Assembly (NCBI RefSeq): GCF_000425165.1
Contig: NZ_KE384319.1
Span: 310,001 to 374,000 of the forward strand
Origin: Photobacterium halotolerans DSM 18316
Lineage (GTDB): Bacteria; Pseudomonadota; Gammaproteobacteria; Enterobacterales; Vibrionaceae
Length of the DNA stretch: 64,000 nucleotides
Reading direction: 5' to 3'
Shown here: positions 53,062 to 61,030 of the stretch, in pieces
Position numbering within the stretch: the first letter of the stretch is position 1
How the letters are laid out: each line of letters starts with the position of its first letter
The notes under the pieces: generated by a model
Told to the model about the DNA's origin: nothing
Seen by the model: the letters and a program-made list of their open reading frames with translations, nothing else
The model's database searches: none
Translations under genes and position numbers: made by a program

Positions 53062-54151
53062 AACCATGTCTGATACAACCATGTCTGACTCAAGCATGCG
53101 ACGCATCCGTCTGTTGTCATTACTGCGATTGCCAACGTCAGTCATACTGCCCGCGACATGCCTGTTACTGGCCTTTGCGGCAAGCTGCTCGATCATTGTC
53201 GGACCTATGGCTATCTCATTCTCCGACATCTGGCAGGTTATTCTGCCGGGGCAGCAGAAGGTGGCTCCTCATATTGAACTGATTATTCAGCAAGTTCGCT
53301 TACCACGCACACTGCTGTGTATTGCTATAGGTGCTGTGCTGGCGCTTTGTGGTGCGGTCATGCAGGGACTGTTCCGAAACCCGCTGGCTGACCCCGGCAT
53401 TATAGGCGTTGCAGGCGGAGCCAGCTTAGGCGCGGCATTAGCCATAGTGCTGTTCGGCTCGCTGGCAGCGTCATTCCCGCTGCTGCTAACGCTGGGAACC
53501 GTACCGGTTTTTGCCTTTGCAGGTGGCGCCATCACTACCTGGATTGTGTATTTTCTCGGCACAGATAAAACCGGCACTTCCGTCACAGTGATGCTGCTTG
53601 CCGGCGTGGCGATTGGCGCTTTATCCGGTGCAGCGCTCGGGCTGCTAAATTTCCATGCCGATGATCAGGCACTGCGTGATCTCTCACTATGGACTATGGG
53701 CTCTTTGGCGGGGGCGACCTGGCCAGGTATTACCCTGTCTTTTGTTACCCTTGCCACCTTGTTCTGGCTGTTCACTCGCCAGGCAAATGCATTAAATGCC
53801 CTTTTACTGGGTGAGTCTGAGGCTCAGCATTTAGGTGTTAATGTACAAGCACTGAAACGGTTGCTGGTTCTATTGTGTGCGGCCGGTGTTGGCGTGGCCG
53901 TCTCGCTATCCGGCGTGATCGGCTTCATTGGATTGATCGTACCGCATCTTGGCCGCATGCTAACCGGCCCTAACCATAAAACACTGCTGCCCCTTTCCGC
54001 CCTCCTGGGCGCACTGATCCTGTTGATTGCCGACATGCTGGCCCGTGTTGTCGCCGCGCCCGCCGAGCTGCCGGTGGGGATCATCACAGCCCTTCTGGGC
54101 GCACCATTTTTTATCGTCCTGCTTACAAAACAGCGAGGTCGTTTGCAATGA
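53051..54151 (+). CDS. hutC: Heme ABC transporter permease HutC
   Basis: This 366-residue FecCD-family permease has about ten helices. Conserved segments are VRLPRTLLCIAIGAVLALCGAVMQGLFRNPLADPGIIGVAGGASLGAALA, and GVIGFIGLIVPHLGRMLTGPNHK near the C-terminus. It forms the membrane channel for heme taken from HutB. The first 15 codons contain a 15-base direct duplication (53063-53092) that yields three closely spaced ATGs (53051, 53066, 53081), so the true start is uncertain. The stop overlaps the hutD start as ATGA. Confidence 0.93.
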   Translation: MASKTMSDTTMSDSSMRRIRLLSLLRLPTSVILPATCLLLAFAASCSIIVGPMAISFSDIWQVILPGQQKVAPHIELIIQQVRLPRTLLCIAIGAVLALCGAVMQGLFRNPLADPGIIGVAGGASLGAALAIVLFGSLAASFPLLLTLGTVPVFAFAGGAITTWIVYFLGTDKTGTSVTVMLLAGVAIGALSGAALGLLNFHADDQALRDLSLWTMGSLAGATWPGITLSFVTLATLFWLFTRQANALNALLLGESEAQHLGVNVQALKRLLVLLCAAGVGVAVSLSGVIGFIGLIVPHLGRMLTGPNHKTLLPLSALLGALILLIADMLARVVAAPAELPVGIITALLGAPFFIVLLTKQRGRLQ

Positions 54152-54969
54152 TCCACCACATTACACGTCAGCCCAAAAAGCAGACCGGCAGAAACCGTCC
54201 AGTGGCAATATCAGCGGAACAACTGTCGCTGACTCTGGGCGGTAAGGTGTTACTCGATAACCTGAATATCAGCTTTCGCAGTGGTGAGCTGACCGCTTTA
54301 CTCGGGCCCAACGGCGCCGGAAAAAGTACTTTGCTGAAAGTGTTATCGGGGGAAATGCATGCCAAGGGTAATGTCTACATCTTTGGTGAGCATCGTAAAA
54401 ACTGGCATGCCAGCCGACTGGCGCATCATATGGGCGTCCTCCCCCAGCACAGTACGCTGTCTTTTGGCTTTACCGCTCAGGAAGTTGCTGAACTGGGTAC
54501 TATGCCCTTAAAGCTCGGTCTTAAAGACAGCCAGCAAATAACACGTCAAAAAATGGCCGATGTGGGTATCAGCCACCTCAGCCAGCGACTTTATCCATCG
54601 CTGTCTGGTGGGGAGAAACAACGCGTCCACTTTGCCAGAGTCCTGACGCAGCTCAGCGCGGCCGGTGATCAATGTATATTAATGCTGGATGAACCCACCT
54701 CTGCTTTAGATCTTGCCCATCAGCAAACCTGTTTAAGCCTGGCGAAAAAGATGGCAGACAATGGCGCGGCGGTGATTCTTGTTATTCACGACCTGAATCT
54801 TGCTGCCGAGTATGCCGATCGTTTGATCCTGCTCAACCACGGTAAAATACAGGCCGACGGTGATGCCTGGCACACATTAACGGCTGAAAATATCCAATCC
54901 GTGTATGGTGCCCCTGTCATCATAGAATCTCACCCGCGCGGGCATTTTCCTGTCGTCCTGTCGGCATAA
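54148..54969 (+). CDS. hutD: Heme ABC transporter ATPase HutD
   Basis: This 273-residue ATPase of the HmuV/FecE class has Walker A GPNGAGKST, signature LSGGEKQRVHFARVL, Walker B ILMLDEPTSALDL and switch His in VIHDL. It powers heme import through HutC. The first 20 residues, very basic (KKQTGRNR), lie before the fold begins at ISAEQLSL, so translation may start later, but the ATGA overlap with hutC supports 54148. A short hairpin at 54984-55003 follows the stop. Confidence 0.93.
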   Translation: MIHHITRQPKKQTGRNRPVAISAEQLSLTLGGKVLLDNLNISFRSGELTALLGPNGAGKSTLLKVLSGEMHAKGNVYIFGEHRKNWHASRLAHHMGVLPQHSTLSFGFTAQEVAELGTMPLKLGLKDSQQITRQKMADVGISHLSQRLYPSLSGGEKQRVHFARVLTQLSAAGDQCILMLDEPTSALDLAHQQTCLSLAKKMADNGAAVILVIHDLNLAAEYADRLILLNHGKIQADGDAWHTLTAENIQSVYGAPVIIESHPRGHFPVVLSA

Positions 54970-55405
54970 CATCAAAGTCCATGGAGGCACATTCAGTTGT
55001 GCCTTCTGCTGACTTGACACCACTAAGATTGCATACAATTGTTGCATCCTATTATTGACCTCTATCAAGAATCATTCCACCCAACAAGAGAAACGTTGCA
55101 CTGTGCGTGAGTCTCAGTAAAATGTGATCGCAAGCGATTAACCGATGAAACGAAGCGTAATGGCGATCAAGCTTTTATCAGGTTTATGCTCCCTTGGGCG
55201 ACAGCCTTTCGGGTTCTCATTGACAGTGCGTTGTGGGTATCTTTCAAGTCATTGTCAGATGACACAACAACGATAGAACGTGATTAACGACCGGGCCTGA
55301 GTCACTCATTTCCCGCCGCTTTCTTATGCAAAAGCGGCTTTTTAGCGTCTGGCCAACATTAAGACTCAAAGAGGCCCAATGGGCCTGATGACTAGAAGAA
55401 CAACT
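54970..55405 (+). promoter_or_regulatory. Long leader of purR with two hairpins
   Basis: In the 436-base gap, a hairpin at 54984-55003 (AGGCACA with TGTGCCT) may end hutD. A second stem at 55315-55338 (GCCGCTT with AAGCGGC) is followed by five T residues and has the form of a rho-independent terminator 63 bases before purR. No frame with a sensible start and ribosome site ends at the latter. TTGACA at 55014 and TACAAT at 55034 could be promoter parts, but their spacing is only 14. An attenuated leader or a small RNA of up to about 300 bases is possible. Confidence 0.5.
55315..55343 (+). terminator. Terminator-like hairpin upstream of purR
   Basis: GCCGCTT, a 10-base loop and AAGCGGC are followed by TTTTT. 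No plus-strand coding gene closer than hutD (345 bases upstream) would use it. Confidence 0.7.
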
Positions 55406-56410
55406 ATGGCAACCATTAAAGATGTTGCACGTATGGCTGGTGTATCAACAACCACAGTTTCACACGTGATCAACAAGACCCGCTTTGTAGCGGAGGCGAC
55501 ACAGAAAAAAGTCCTGACTGCAGTTGAAGAACTGAACTATGCGCCAAGTGCTGTCGCACGCAGCCTGAAATGCAACACAACCAGCACGATTGGTATGCTG
55601 GTAACCAAATCGACTAATCCATTCTTCGCCGAGCTGGTGCATGGTGTCGAGGAATACTGCTACAAGGCAGGATACACGCTGATCCTTTGTAACACTGAAG
55701 GTAATCTCGACAAGCAAAAAGATTATCTGCGCATGCTGTCCGAAAAGCGCGTCGATGGACTACTGGTGATGTGTTCTGATCTGGATGACCAGTTGCTGGA
55801 ACAATTGGAGCGACAGCCTGATCTGCCTATGGTGATCATGGACTGGGGGCCGGCCCGCCCCAAAACCGACAATATACAAGATAACGCTGAGCTGGGCGGT
55901 TACCTGGCAACCCGTCATTTTATTGACAATGGACATACTAAAATTGGCTGCTTGTCTGGCCAGAAAGATAAATCTACCTGCCGTGAAAGGCTGAAAGGCT
56001 TTAATAAAGCGATGCGCGAAGCGGGCCTGACTGTCAACGAAAACTGGATTCTTGAAGGTGATTTCGAATGTGAATCTGCGGTGGTTGCAGCCAATGAATT
56101 TATTGCTATGAAAGATCGCCCAACGGCCATTTTTTGTTTCAATGATATTATGGCCATGGCATTAATCAGCACATTTGAGCAAGCCGGTGTGAAAGTACCT
56201 GAAGATGTTTCCATTATTGGTTATGACAACATAGATCTGGCCCCTTACTTTTCTCCACCTCTGACCACTATCCACCAGCCGAAGCGGCGTTTGGGCAAAA
56301 CAGCGGTAGGAATCCTGATGGAAAGAGTCAAAAGCAAGAGCCATGATTTCCAAACATTTGAAATAAATCCGGAATTAGTTGTCCGCCACTCCGTAAAACG
56401 GATTAGGTAA
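55406..56410 (+). CDS. purR: LacI-family purine repressor PurR
   Basis: This 334-residue repressor begins [20 protein letters not shown], and its HTH and hinge helix ([34 protein letters not shown]) are nearly those of E. coli PurR, which binds the PUR box when hypoxanthine or guanine is bound. The effector domain keeps [18 protein letters not shown] and [23 protein letters not shown]. The frame is open nine codons upstream; ATG 55406 matches the family start. A clear PUR box for autoregulation was not found; AAACGTTGCA near 55091 is one base short of it. Confidence 0.92.
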   Translation: MATIKDVARMAGVSTTTVSHVINKTRFVAEATQKKVLTAVEELNYAPSAVARSLKCNTTSTIGMLVTKSTNPFFAELVHGVEEYCYKAGYTLILCNTEGNLDKQKDYLRMLSEKRVDGLLVMCSDLDDQLLEQLERQPDLPMVIMDWGPARPKTDNIQDNAELGGYLATRHFIDNGHTKIGCLSGQKDKSTCRERLKGFNKAMREAGLTVNENWILEGDFECESAVVAANEFIAMKDRPTAIFCFNDIMAMALISTFEQAGVKVPEDVSIIGYDNIDLAPYFSPPLTTIHQPKRRLGKTAVGILMERVKSKSHDFQTFEINPELVVRHSVKRIR

Positions 56411-56446
56411 AAAATAAACGATTTTCCTCCATGTATTGCAGCATAC

Positions 56447-56472
56447 AGCCGATATAAATTTGACTATCGGCT
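56447..56472 (+). terminator. Hairpin after purR
   Basis: AGCCGATA and TATCGGCT form an 8-base-pair stem with a 10-base loop, followed by the short ATTTGC. It lies 36 bases past purR and is a probable weak terminator. Confidence 0.6.
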
Positions 56473-56818
56473 ATTTGCATATGGAATATTACTACGCTAT
56501 GGGGGAATTAATGAGACAATCCATCGCATTCTGTAAAATTTATACGATTTTTATTGCGATAAACTTCACAATTTTTTTGTGCGATCCATATCAAATTCGT
56601 CTTATTGATATATGATTAAACAGTCACGAACAAGGCAAACCATTTGAAAGAATGGGACGCAAAGCTTCCGGCCTAAAAGTAACTGCTTGATTAGTTTTTA
56701 CTCATGGTAGCGGGGTTGCCGATGGATGAAGTGAAGATTATAGGCTGTTTTTGTCATAAATATGACAAAGCATTCATAATCTTGTGCATAATTGAATCCT
56801 CGCTCCTTTGTTAAGTGA
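56473..56818. promoter_or_regulatory. Upstream region of tfoX
   Basis: This AT-rich, gene-free stretch contains a 20-base element at 56750-56769 (TTTGTCATA, AA, TATGACAAA) that is a perfect inverted repeat apart from its centre and also resembles a Pho box half-site. A CRP-like TGTGC-N6-TATCA lies near 56579-56594 but is weak. Confidence 0.5.
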
Positions 56819-56853
56819 CTTCTTTTGTTGAAAATAATTGCCGAGAAAAGAAG
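56819..56853 (+). promoter_or_regulatory. Hairpin occluding the tfoX ribosome binding site
   Basis: CTTCTTTT at 56819-56826 is perfectly complementary to AAAAGAAG at 56846-56853, which ends one base before the tfoX ATG and contains its purine-rich ribosome site. In Vibrio cholerae the tfoX leader is folded in a comparable way and is opened by the chitin-induced small RNA TfoR. The same control is likely here. Confidence 0.7.
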
Positions 56854-56854
56854 C

Positions 56855-57469
56855 ATGGACAAACCATTACTGAAAGATTCAATTCGTTTATTTGAGAAAT
56901 TTGGTCAAATTAAATCTCGCTCTATGTTTGGCGGATTTGGCATTTTCGCAGGTGAAACGATGTTCGCTCTAGTTGTTAACAACAAGCTGCATCTGCGCGC
57001 TAATGCGAGAAATGAAGAAGCCTTCAAACAAGCAGACCTCAAACCGTACGTCTACCAGAAGCGCGGTTTTCCTGTCGTTACAAAGCACTACGCCATTCCG
57101 GATAGCTGGTGGGAAACTCCCGATGTCATCCTGGAACATGCAGAACGTTCTCTGAATGCTGCCCAGGCAGATAAAGAGAAAAAACTGCAGGCGAGCCCTA
57201 CTCGCATTAAAGATCTGCCCAACCTGCGTCTGGCCAATGAGCGTATGCTCAAGAAAGCCGGCATCAGTTCTGTTGATCAGCTCTTCGAAGTCGGTGCTAT
57301 TGGTGCTTTCCAGGCGTTACAGGAGTCTCACCACGAGTCATTGAGTCTGGATCTGCTCTGGGCATTGGAAGGTGCTGTCAGTGGTAAACACTGGTCTGTT
57401 ATTACCCCACAACGCCGAAATGAGCTGTTGTCAAAGCTGGAAACATCAGCTTTAAGTGCTCATCATTAA
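56855..57469 (+). CDS. tfoX: Competence regulator TfoX (Sxy)
   Basis: This 204-residue protein begins MDKPLLKDSIRLFEKFG and has the TfoX N-terminal domain (SRSMFGGFGIFAGETMFALVV, YVYQKRGFPVVTKHYAIPD). The TfoX C-terminal helical domain follows (LPNLRLANERMLKKAGISSVDQLFEVGAIGAFQAL, LLWALEGAVSGKHWSVI). It activates CRP-dependent competence genes, and in vibrios is switched on by chitin. A start ten codons upstream is possible but lies inside the leader hairpin. It is the TfoX form rather than the shorter-leadered TfoY, by the leader structure; that assignment is moderately sure. Confidence 0.9.
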   Translation: MDKPLLKDSIRLFEKFGQIKSRSMFGGFGIFAGETMFALVVNNKLHLRANARNEEAFKQADLKPYVYQKRGFPVVTKHYAIPDSWWETPDVILEHAERSLNAAQADKEKKLQASPTRIKDLPNLRLANERMLKKAGISSVDQLFEVGAIGAFQALQESHHESLSLDLLWALEGAVSGKHWSVITPQRRNELLSKLETSALSAHH

Positions 57470-57665
57470 GGTTTCCCTGTCAGTGATTCATTCACTGTGA
57501 TGAACACTGACGGTTCATAACCTGCTTTCCAGCCCTGGCGCTCCGTCAGGGCTGTGTAAAATGAAGACTCAACTCACAAACACAAGTTACAAGATTATCA
57601 GTTAGCTTCCTTTCAGCTCTGTCATCTTTAGAATGTATGTTTTACCACCACCCAATGGAGGTTTC
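57470..57665. other. Spacer after tfoX with inverted repeats
   Basis: Two inverted repeats are visible: GTCAGTG with CACTGAC around 57479-57511 and AGCCCTG with CAGGGCT around 57531-57554. Neither has a good T tract. No gene is seen. Confidence 0.45.
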
Positions 57666-58058
57666 ATGCGTTCGTCATCGCCGTTTCCGGGTCAGACTGA
57701 CAACATCTTCAGAGATAAATTCTGCAAATGGCCAAAGCTGATGCGTTACCTGGTCTTCATCAGTTTGTTACCTCCGGCCTTTCTTGTCGCTATCGTGCAT
57801 GCTGACACAGTCAGCTTTAACGAAGTGCTGATTCCCAGCATTGCCGCGTCTGCACTCAATATACTGCTTTTTTTCTGGGGCATTGTATTGAAAGTCAAAG
57901 CACGTAAATACTGGTACCGCAATTACCATATAGGCAAAACCATGCTCGTTGCACTTTTACCAGTAATAGCAAGCAGTTATATGTTGCTGGAGCAGCACGA
58001 ACCTAAAACAGCAGCGAACCATCTAGCCCCACGCAGTGTTCAACTTTCAGTCAATTAA
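57666..58058 (+). CDS. Small inner-membrane protein of unknown function
   Basis: This 130-residue protein has three hydrophobic segments, near residues 27-45 (YLVFISLLPPAFLVAIV), 56-77 (IPSIAASALNILLFFWGIVL) and 95-108 (MLVALLPVIASSYMLL), joined by a basic cytoplasmic-looking loop (KVKARKYWYRNY). The frame is open 11 codons earlier. The ATG at 57666 follows a GGAGG ribosome site by five bases and is clearly preferred. No family was recognised. It is 90 bases upstream of the ynjA-like gene and could be part of that transcript. Confidence 0.65.
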   Translation: MRSSSPFPGQTDNIFRDKFCKWPKLMRYLVFISLLPPAFLVAIVHADTVSFNEVLIPSIAASALNILLFFWGIVLKVKARKYWYRNYHIGKTMLVALLPVIASSYMLLEQHEPKTAANHLAPRSVQLSVN

Positions 58059-58148
58059 CAGCAAGAACATACAAATTTGACTGTTTTCTGAAATTTGTCC
58101 GGGTATCCGCGGTCGGTATTTTAAATCGCTTTATCCGGAGACCTTCAG

Positions 58149-58748
58149 GTGCGCATCACCCCAAAACAGCATTATTCAATCTGGATCCGTCCACTGCTCT
58201 GGCTGCAGACTCGACACTTTGGCAAACCCTTAAACCCGGCTTTGCTATGGGGACGCCGCCCTTTCCTCTTTTACCTGGTTGCCAGTTTTTTTGGCTATCT
58301 TGACCGAAAACGCTCCCCTGTCTCTGATGTGATACGCTCATTGGTCTGTGTACGTGTTTCGCAGTTAAATGACTGCGCATTCTGCATTGATGCCAACGGT
58401 ATGCGACTGGCGCAGCGATGCCAGTCTGCAGAAAAAATACAATCTCTGTCTGACTGGCAGCACAGCCCGCTGTTCGATGCACAAGAAAAAGCCGTTCTTG
58501 CCTATACAGAAGCCATGACAGTAACCGGCATGAAAGTCACGCCAGCAATGATTGCTGATCTCAAACAGTGGTATGACGACGATGCCCTCGTTGAGTTAAC
58601 CGCATTGGTCAGCTTTCAAAACCTGTCAGCGAAATTTAATACTGCGTTAGATGTCCCTTCTCAGGCGTTTTGCACTATTCCTTTAACAAAGGATCACAAA
58701 CACACTGAGCAAAAAGATAAGCCGTCGAATGGCAATACAAGCCAATAG
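58149..58748 (+). CDS. ynjA: YnjA-like AhpD/carboxymuconolactone decarboxylase-fold protein
   Basis: This 199-residue protein aligns, from memory, with E. coli YnjA (182): RPLLWLQTRHFGKPLNPALLWGR, FGYLDRKRSPVSDVIRSLV and the C-terminal FQNLSAKFNTALDVPSQ. The AhpD-type redox pair is CAFC in NDCAFCIDAN, but the His that usually follows at C-x3-H is replaced by Asn. The start is GTG. As in E. coli (ydjXYZ-ynjABCD), it lies before ynjB and ynjC, with a TVP38-type gene in the same run. It is probably a thiol-peroxidase-like protein working with the redox enzyme encoded next. Confidence 0.85.
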   Translation: MRITPKQHYSIWIRPLLWLQTRHFGKPLNPALLWGRRPFLFYLVASFFGYLDRKRSPVSDVIRSLVCVRVSQLNDCAFCIDANGMRLAQRCQSAEKIQSLSDWQHSPLFDAQEKAVLAYTEAMTVTGMKVTPAMIADLKQWYDDDALVELTALVSFQNLSAKFNTALDVPSQAFCTIPLTKDHKHTEQKDKPSNGNTSQ

Positions 58749-58795
58749 CAACGTCAACGGATAGCAACGCAAACCAACAGCAACGCAGATAATCA

Positions 58796-61030
58796 ATGAT
58801 GAACAATATGAAAAAACCCTTATTGCTGCTATTCATCGTCAGCGCCATAGCGGCCTGGTTCGCTTTCGATCTTGGCAATTATTTCACTCTGGAACAGGCT
58901 AAGGTTTACCAGCACTCGTTACAGGCAACCATTACCGCAAATCCTCTGCTTTCCAGCGGGCTCTTTTTCCTCATTTATGTTGTCATGACGGCTTTGTCCT
59001 TCCCGGGAGCTGCCATCATGACATTGCTTGGCGCCGCACTGTTCGGTTTCTGGTGGAGCCTGCTTATCGTCTCTTTCGCCAGCTCCATCGGAGCGACACT
59101 GGCCTTTCTGGCCAGTCGGTTTTTATTGCAGGACTGGGTGCAGAGCAAATTTGGTCTGCGTCTGGCCGCGATTAATCGTGGTATAGAAAAAGACGGTCCC
59201 TTTTATCTCTTTACACTGCGTTTAATTCCCGTCGTTCCCTTCTTTCTGGTCAACCTGCTGATGGGCCTGACACCTATGCGCCCGCGTCAGTTTTACTGGG
59301 TCAGCCAGTTAGGCATGCTACCGGGTACGGTTGTCTACCTGAATGCCGGGACACAGCTGGGTGAGATTCAATCGCTGTCCGGACTGATTGCTTTGCCTGT
59401 TCTGCTGTCCCTGGTTTTGCTGGGTATTTTTCCCTTTATCGCCAAAGCCGTCATGGCCTTCGTTCAACAACGGCGAGTCTATCAAGGCTGGCATAAGCCC
59501 GAGCATTTTGATCAGAACATGGTGGTGATCGGCGCCGGTGCCGGCGGACTGGTCAGCGCCTATATTGCCGCAGCCGTCAAAGCCAAAGTCACGCTGATTG
59601 AAAAACACCAGATGGGCGGTGACTGCCTGAATACCGGCTGCGTGCCGTCTAAAGCATTAATCCGGGCCGCGCATACGCTGCGTACCATTACCCGGGCAGC
59701 GGAGTTCGGCATTCACAGTCAGCCAGCTCAGGTTGACTTCCCCGCTGTCATGCAACGTATTCACCGTGTTATCAAAAGGATCGAGCCGCACGATTCCGTA
59801 GAACGCTACACTGCGCTTGGGGTGAACTGCATTCGGGGCGAAGCGCGTATCCTTTCCCCCTGGGAAGTGGAAGTCAACGGCACACGCATCACGACACGCA
59901 ACATAGTTATAGCGACCGGTGCCCGTCCTGTTGTCCCGCCTATTGGTGGCATTGAAAAAGTGCACTATCTGACCTCAGACACCTTGTGGTCCATCACAGA
60001 GCAACCCCAAAAACTGCTGGTATTGGGTGGCGGCCCGGTTGGTTGCGAGCTGGCACAGAGTTTTCAACGCCTGGGCAGTCAGGTCACTCAGGTTGAAATG
60101 ACAGATCAATTATTGGTCCGGGAAGATACCGATGTGGCAAAACGGATTCAGGACAGCCTGATGAGAGACGGCGTAGACATTAAACTGCAGCACAAAGCCG
60201 TAAAGTTTGACACTTCAACGTCAGATTCCGGAATGCCCCTTCAGTATGCCATTCTTGAGGATAATCACGGGCAGCAGCATCAGGTTGAATTTGATGCGGT
60301 CATTCTGGCATTAGGCCGTGCTGCCAATGTCACCGGTTTTGGTCTGGAAGAACTTGGCATCACACTGAACGAACACAAAACCCTAGACGTTAACGAATAC
60401 CTGCAAACCCGCTATCCCAACATCTTCGCTGTCGGAGATGTTGCCGGTCCGTTCCAGTTGACGCACGCCGCCGCGCACCAGGCTTGGTATGCGGCTGTAA
60501 ACGGTCTTTTCGGACAGTTTAAATCGTTCAAAGCAGATTACCGTGTCCTGCCCGCCGTGACTTACACCGCCCCCGAAGTCGCACGTGTGGGCATTAATGA
60601 GAAAGAAGCACATGCTCAGGGCATAGACGCGGAAGTCACTCAATATGAATTGAATGATTTAGATCGCGCAATTGCTGACGGTGAAGACTATGGTTTTATT
60701 AAAGTATTGACCCCAAAAGGGAAAGATACCATCCTCGGTGCTACCATTGTGGGTAACCAGGCCGGTGAACTTCTTGCCGAGTTTACGCTGGCAATGAAAC
60801 ACGGGCTGGGATTGAACAAGATTCTGGGTACGGTTCACCCTTACCCCACAATGAGTGAAGCCAGTAAATACACGGCGGGCGTATGGAAAAATGCCAATAA
60901 ACCGGAACGGGTTTTAGCATTGCTGGAGAAATTTCATCGCTGGCGACGGGGTGGTGGCAACAGACATCAACAGAAAACACAGAGCGACAATCTGAAAGCT
61001 CATCTGCGGGAAAGTAAGGATCAGCAATGA
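58796..61030 (+). CDS. TVP38/DedA membrane domain fused to a pyridine-nucleotide disulfide oxidoreductase
   Basis: This 744-residue fusion has residues 1-230 as a TVP38/TMEM64 (SNARE-associated, DedA-like) membrane domain (MTALSFPGAAIMTLLGAALFG, FTLRLIPVVPFFLVNLLMGLTPMRP). Residues 240-715 are a flavin disulfide reductase of the lipoamide dehydrogenase/mercuric reductase family: FAD motif VIGAGAGGLVSAY, redox-active pair GGDCLNTGCVPSK (C-x4-C), NAD motif LGGGPVGCELAQ, second FAD segment FAVGDVAGP and active-site HPYPTMSEA. The C-terminal vicinal Cys pair and N-terminal HMA domain of true mercuric reductase are absent. The start (58796, 58799 or 58808) has no strong ribosome site. It overlaps ynjB as ATGA. 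Confidence 0.9.
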   Translation: MMNNMKKPLLLLFIVSAIAAWFAFDLGNYFTLEQAKVYQHSLQATITANPLLSSGLFFLIYVVMTALSFPGAAIMTLLGAALFGFWWSLLIVSFASSIGATLAFLASRFLLQDWVQSKFGLRLAAINRGIEKDGPFYLFTLRLIPVVPFFLVNLLMGLTPMRPRQFYWVSQLGMLPGTVVYLNAGTQLGEIQSLSGLIALPVLLSLVLLGIFPFIAKAVMAFVQQRRVYQGWHKPEHFDQNMVVIGAGAGGLVSAYIAAAVKAKVTLIEKHQMGGDCLNTGCVPSKALIRAAHTLRTITRAAEFGIHSQPAQVDFPAVMQRIHRVIKRIEPHDSVERYTALGVNCIRGEARILSPWEVEVNGTRITTRNIVIATGARPVVPPIGGIEKVHYLTSDTLWSITEQPQKLLVLGGGPVGCELAQSFQRLGSQVTQVEMTDQLLVREDTDVAKRIQDSLMRDGVDIKLQHKAVKFDTSTSDSGMPLQYAILEDNHGQQHQVEFDAVILALGRAANVTGFGLEELGITLNEHKTLDVNEYLQTRYPNIFAVGDVAGPFQLTHAAAHQAWYAAVNGLFGQFKSFKADYRVLPAVTYTAPEVARVGINEKEAHAQGIDAEVTQYELNDLDRAIADGEDYGFIKVLTPKGKDTILGATIVGNQAGELLAEFTLAMKHGLGLNKILGTVHPYPTMSEASKYTAGVWKNANKPERVLALLEKFHRWRRGGGNRHQQKTQSDNLKAHLRESKDQQ

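Noticed and set aside
55085-55100. PUR box for purR autoregulation
   Set aside because: AAACGTTGCA lacks one base of the symmetric ACGCAAACGTTTGCGT consensus and is about 310 bases from the start codon.
58796-61030. Mercuric reductase
   Set aside because: The C-terminal vicinal cysteines and N-terminal metal-binding domain are absent, and the gene is fused to a TVP38 domain.
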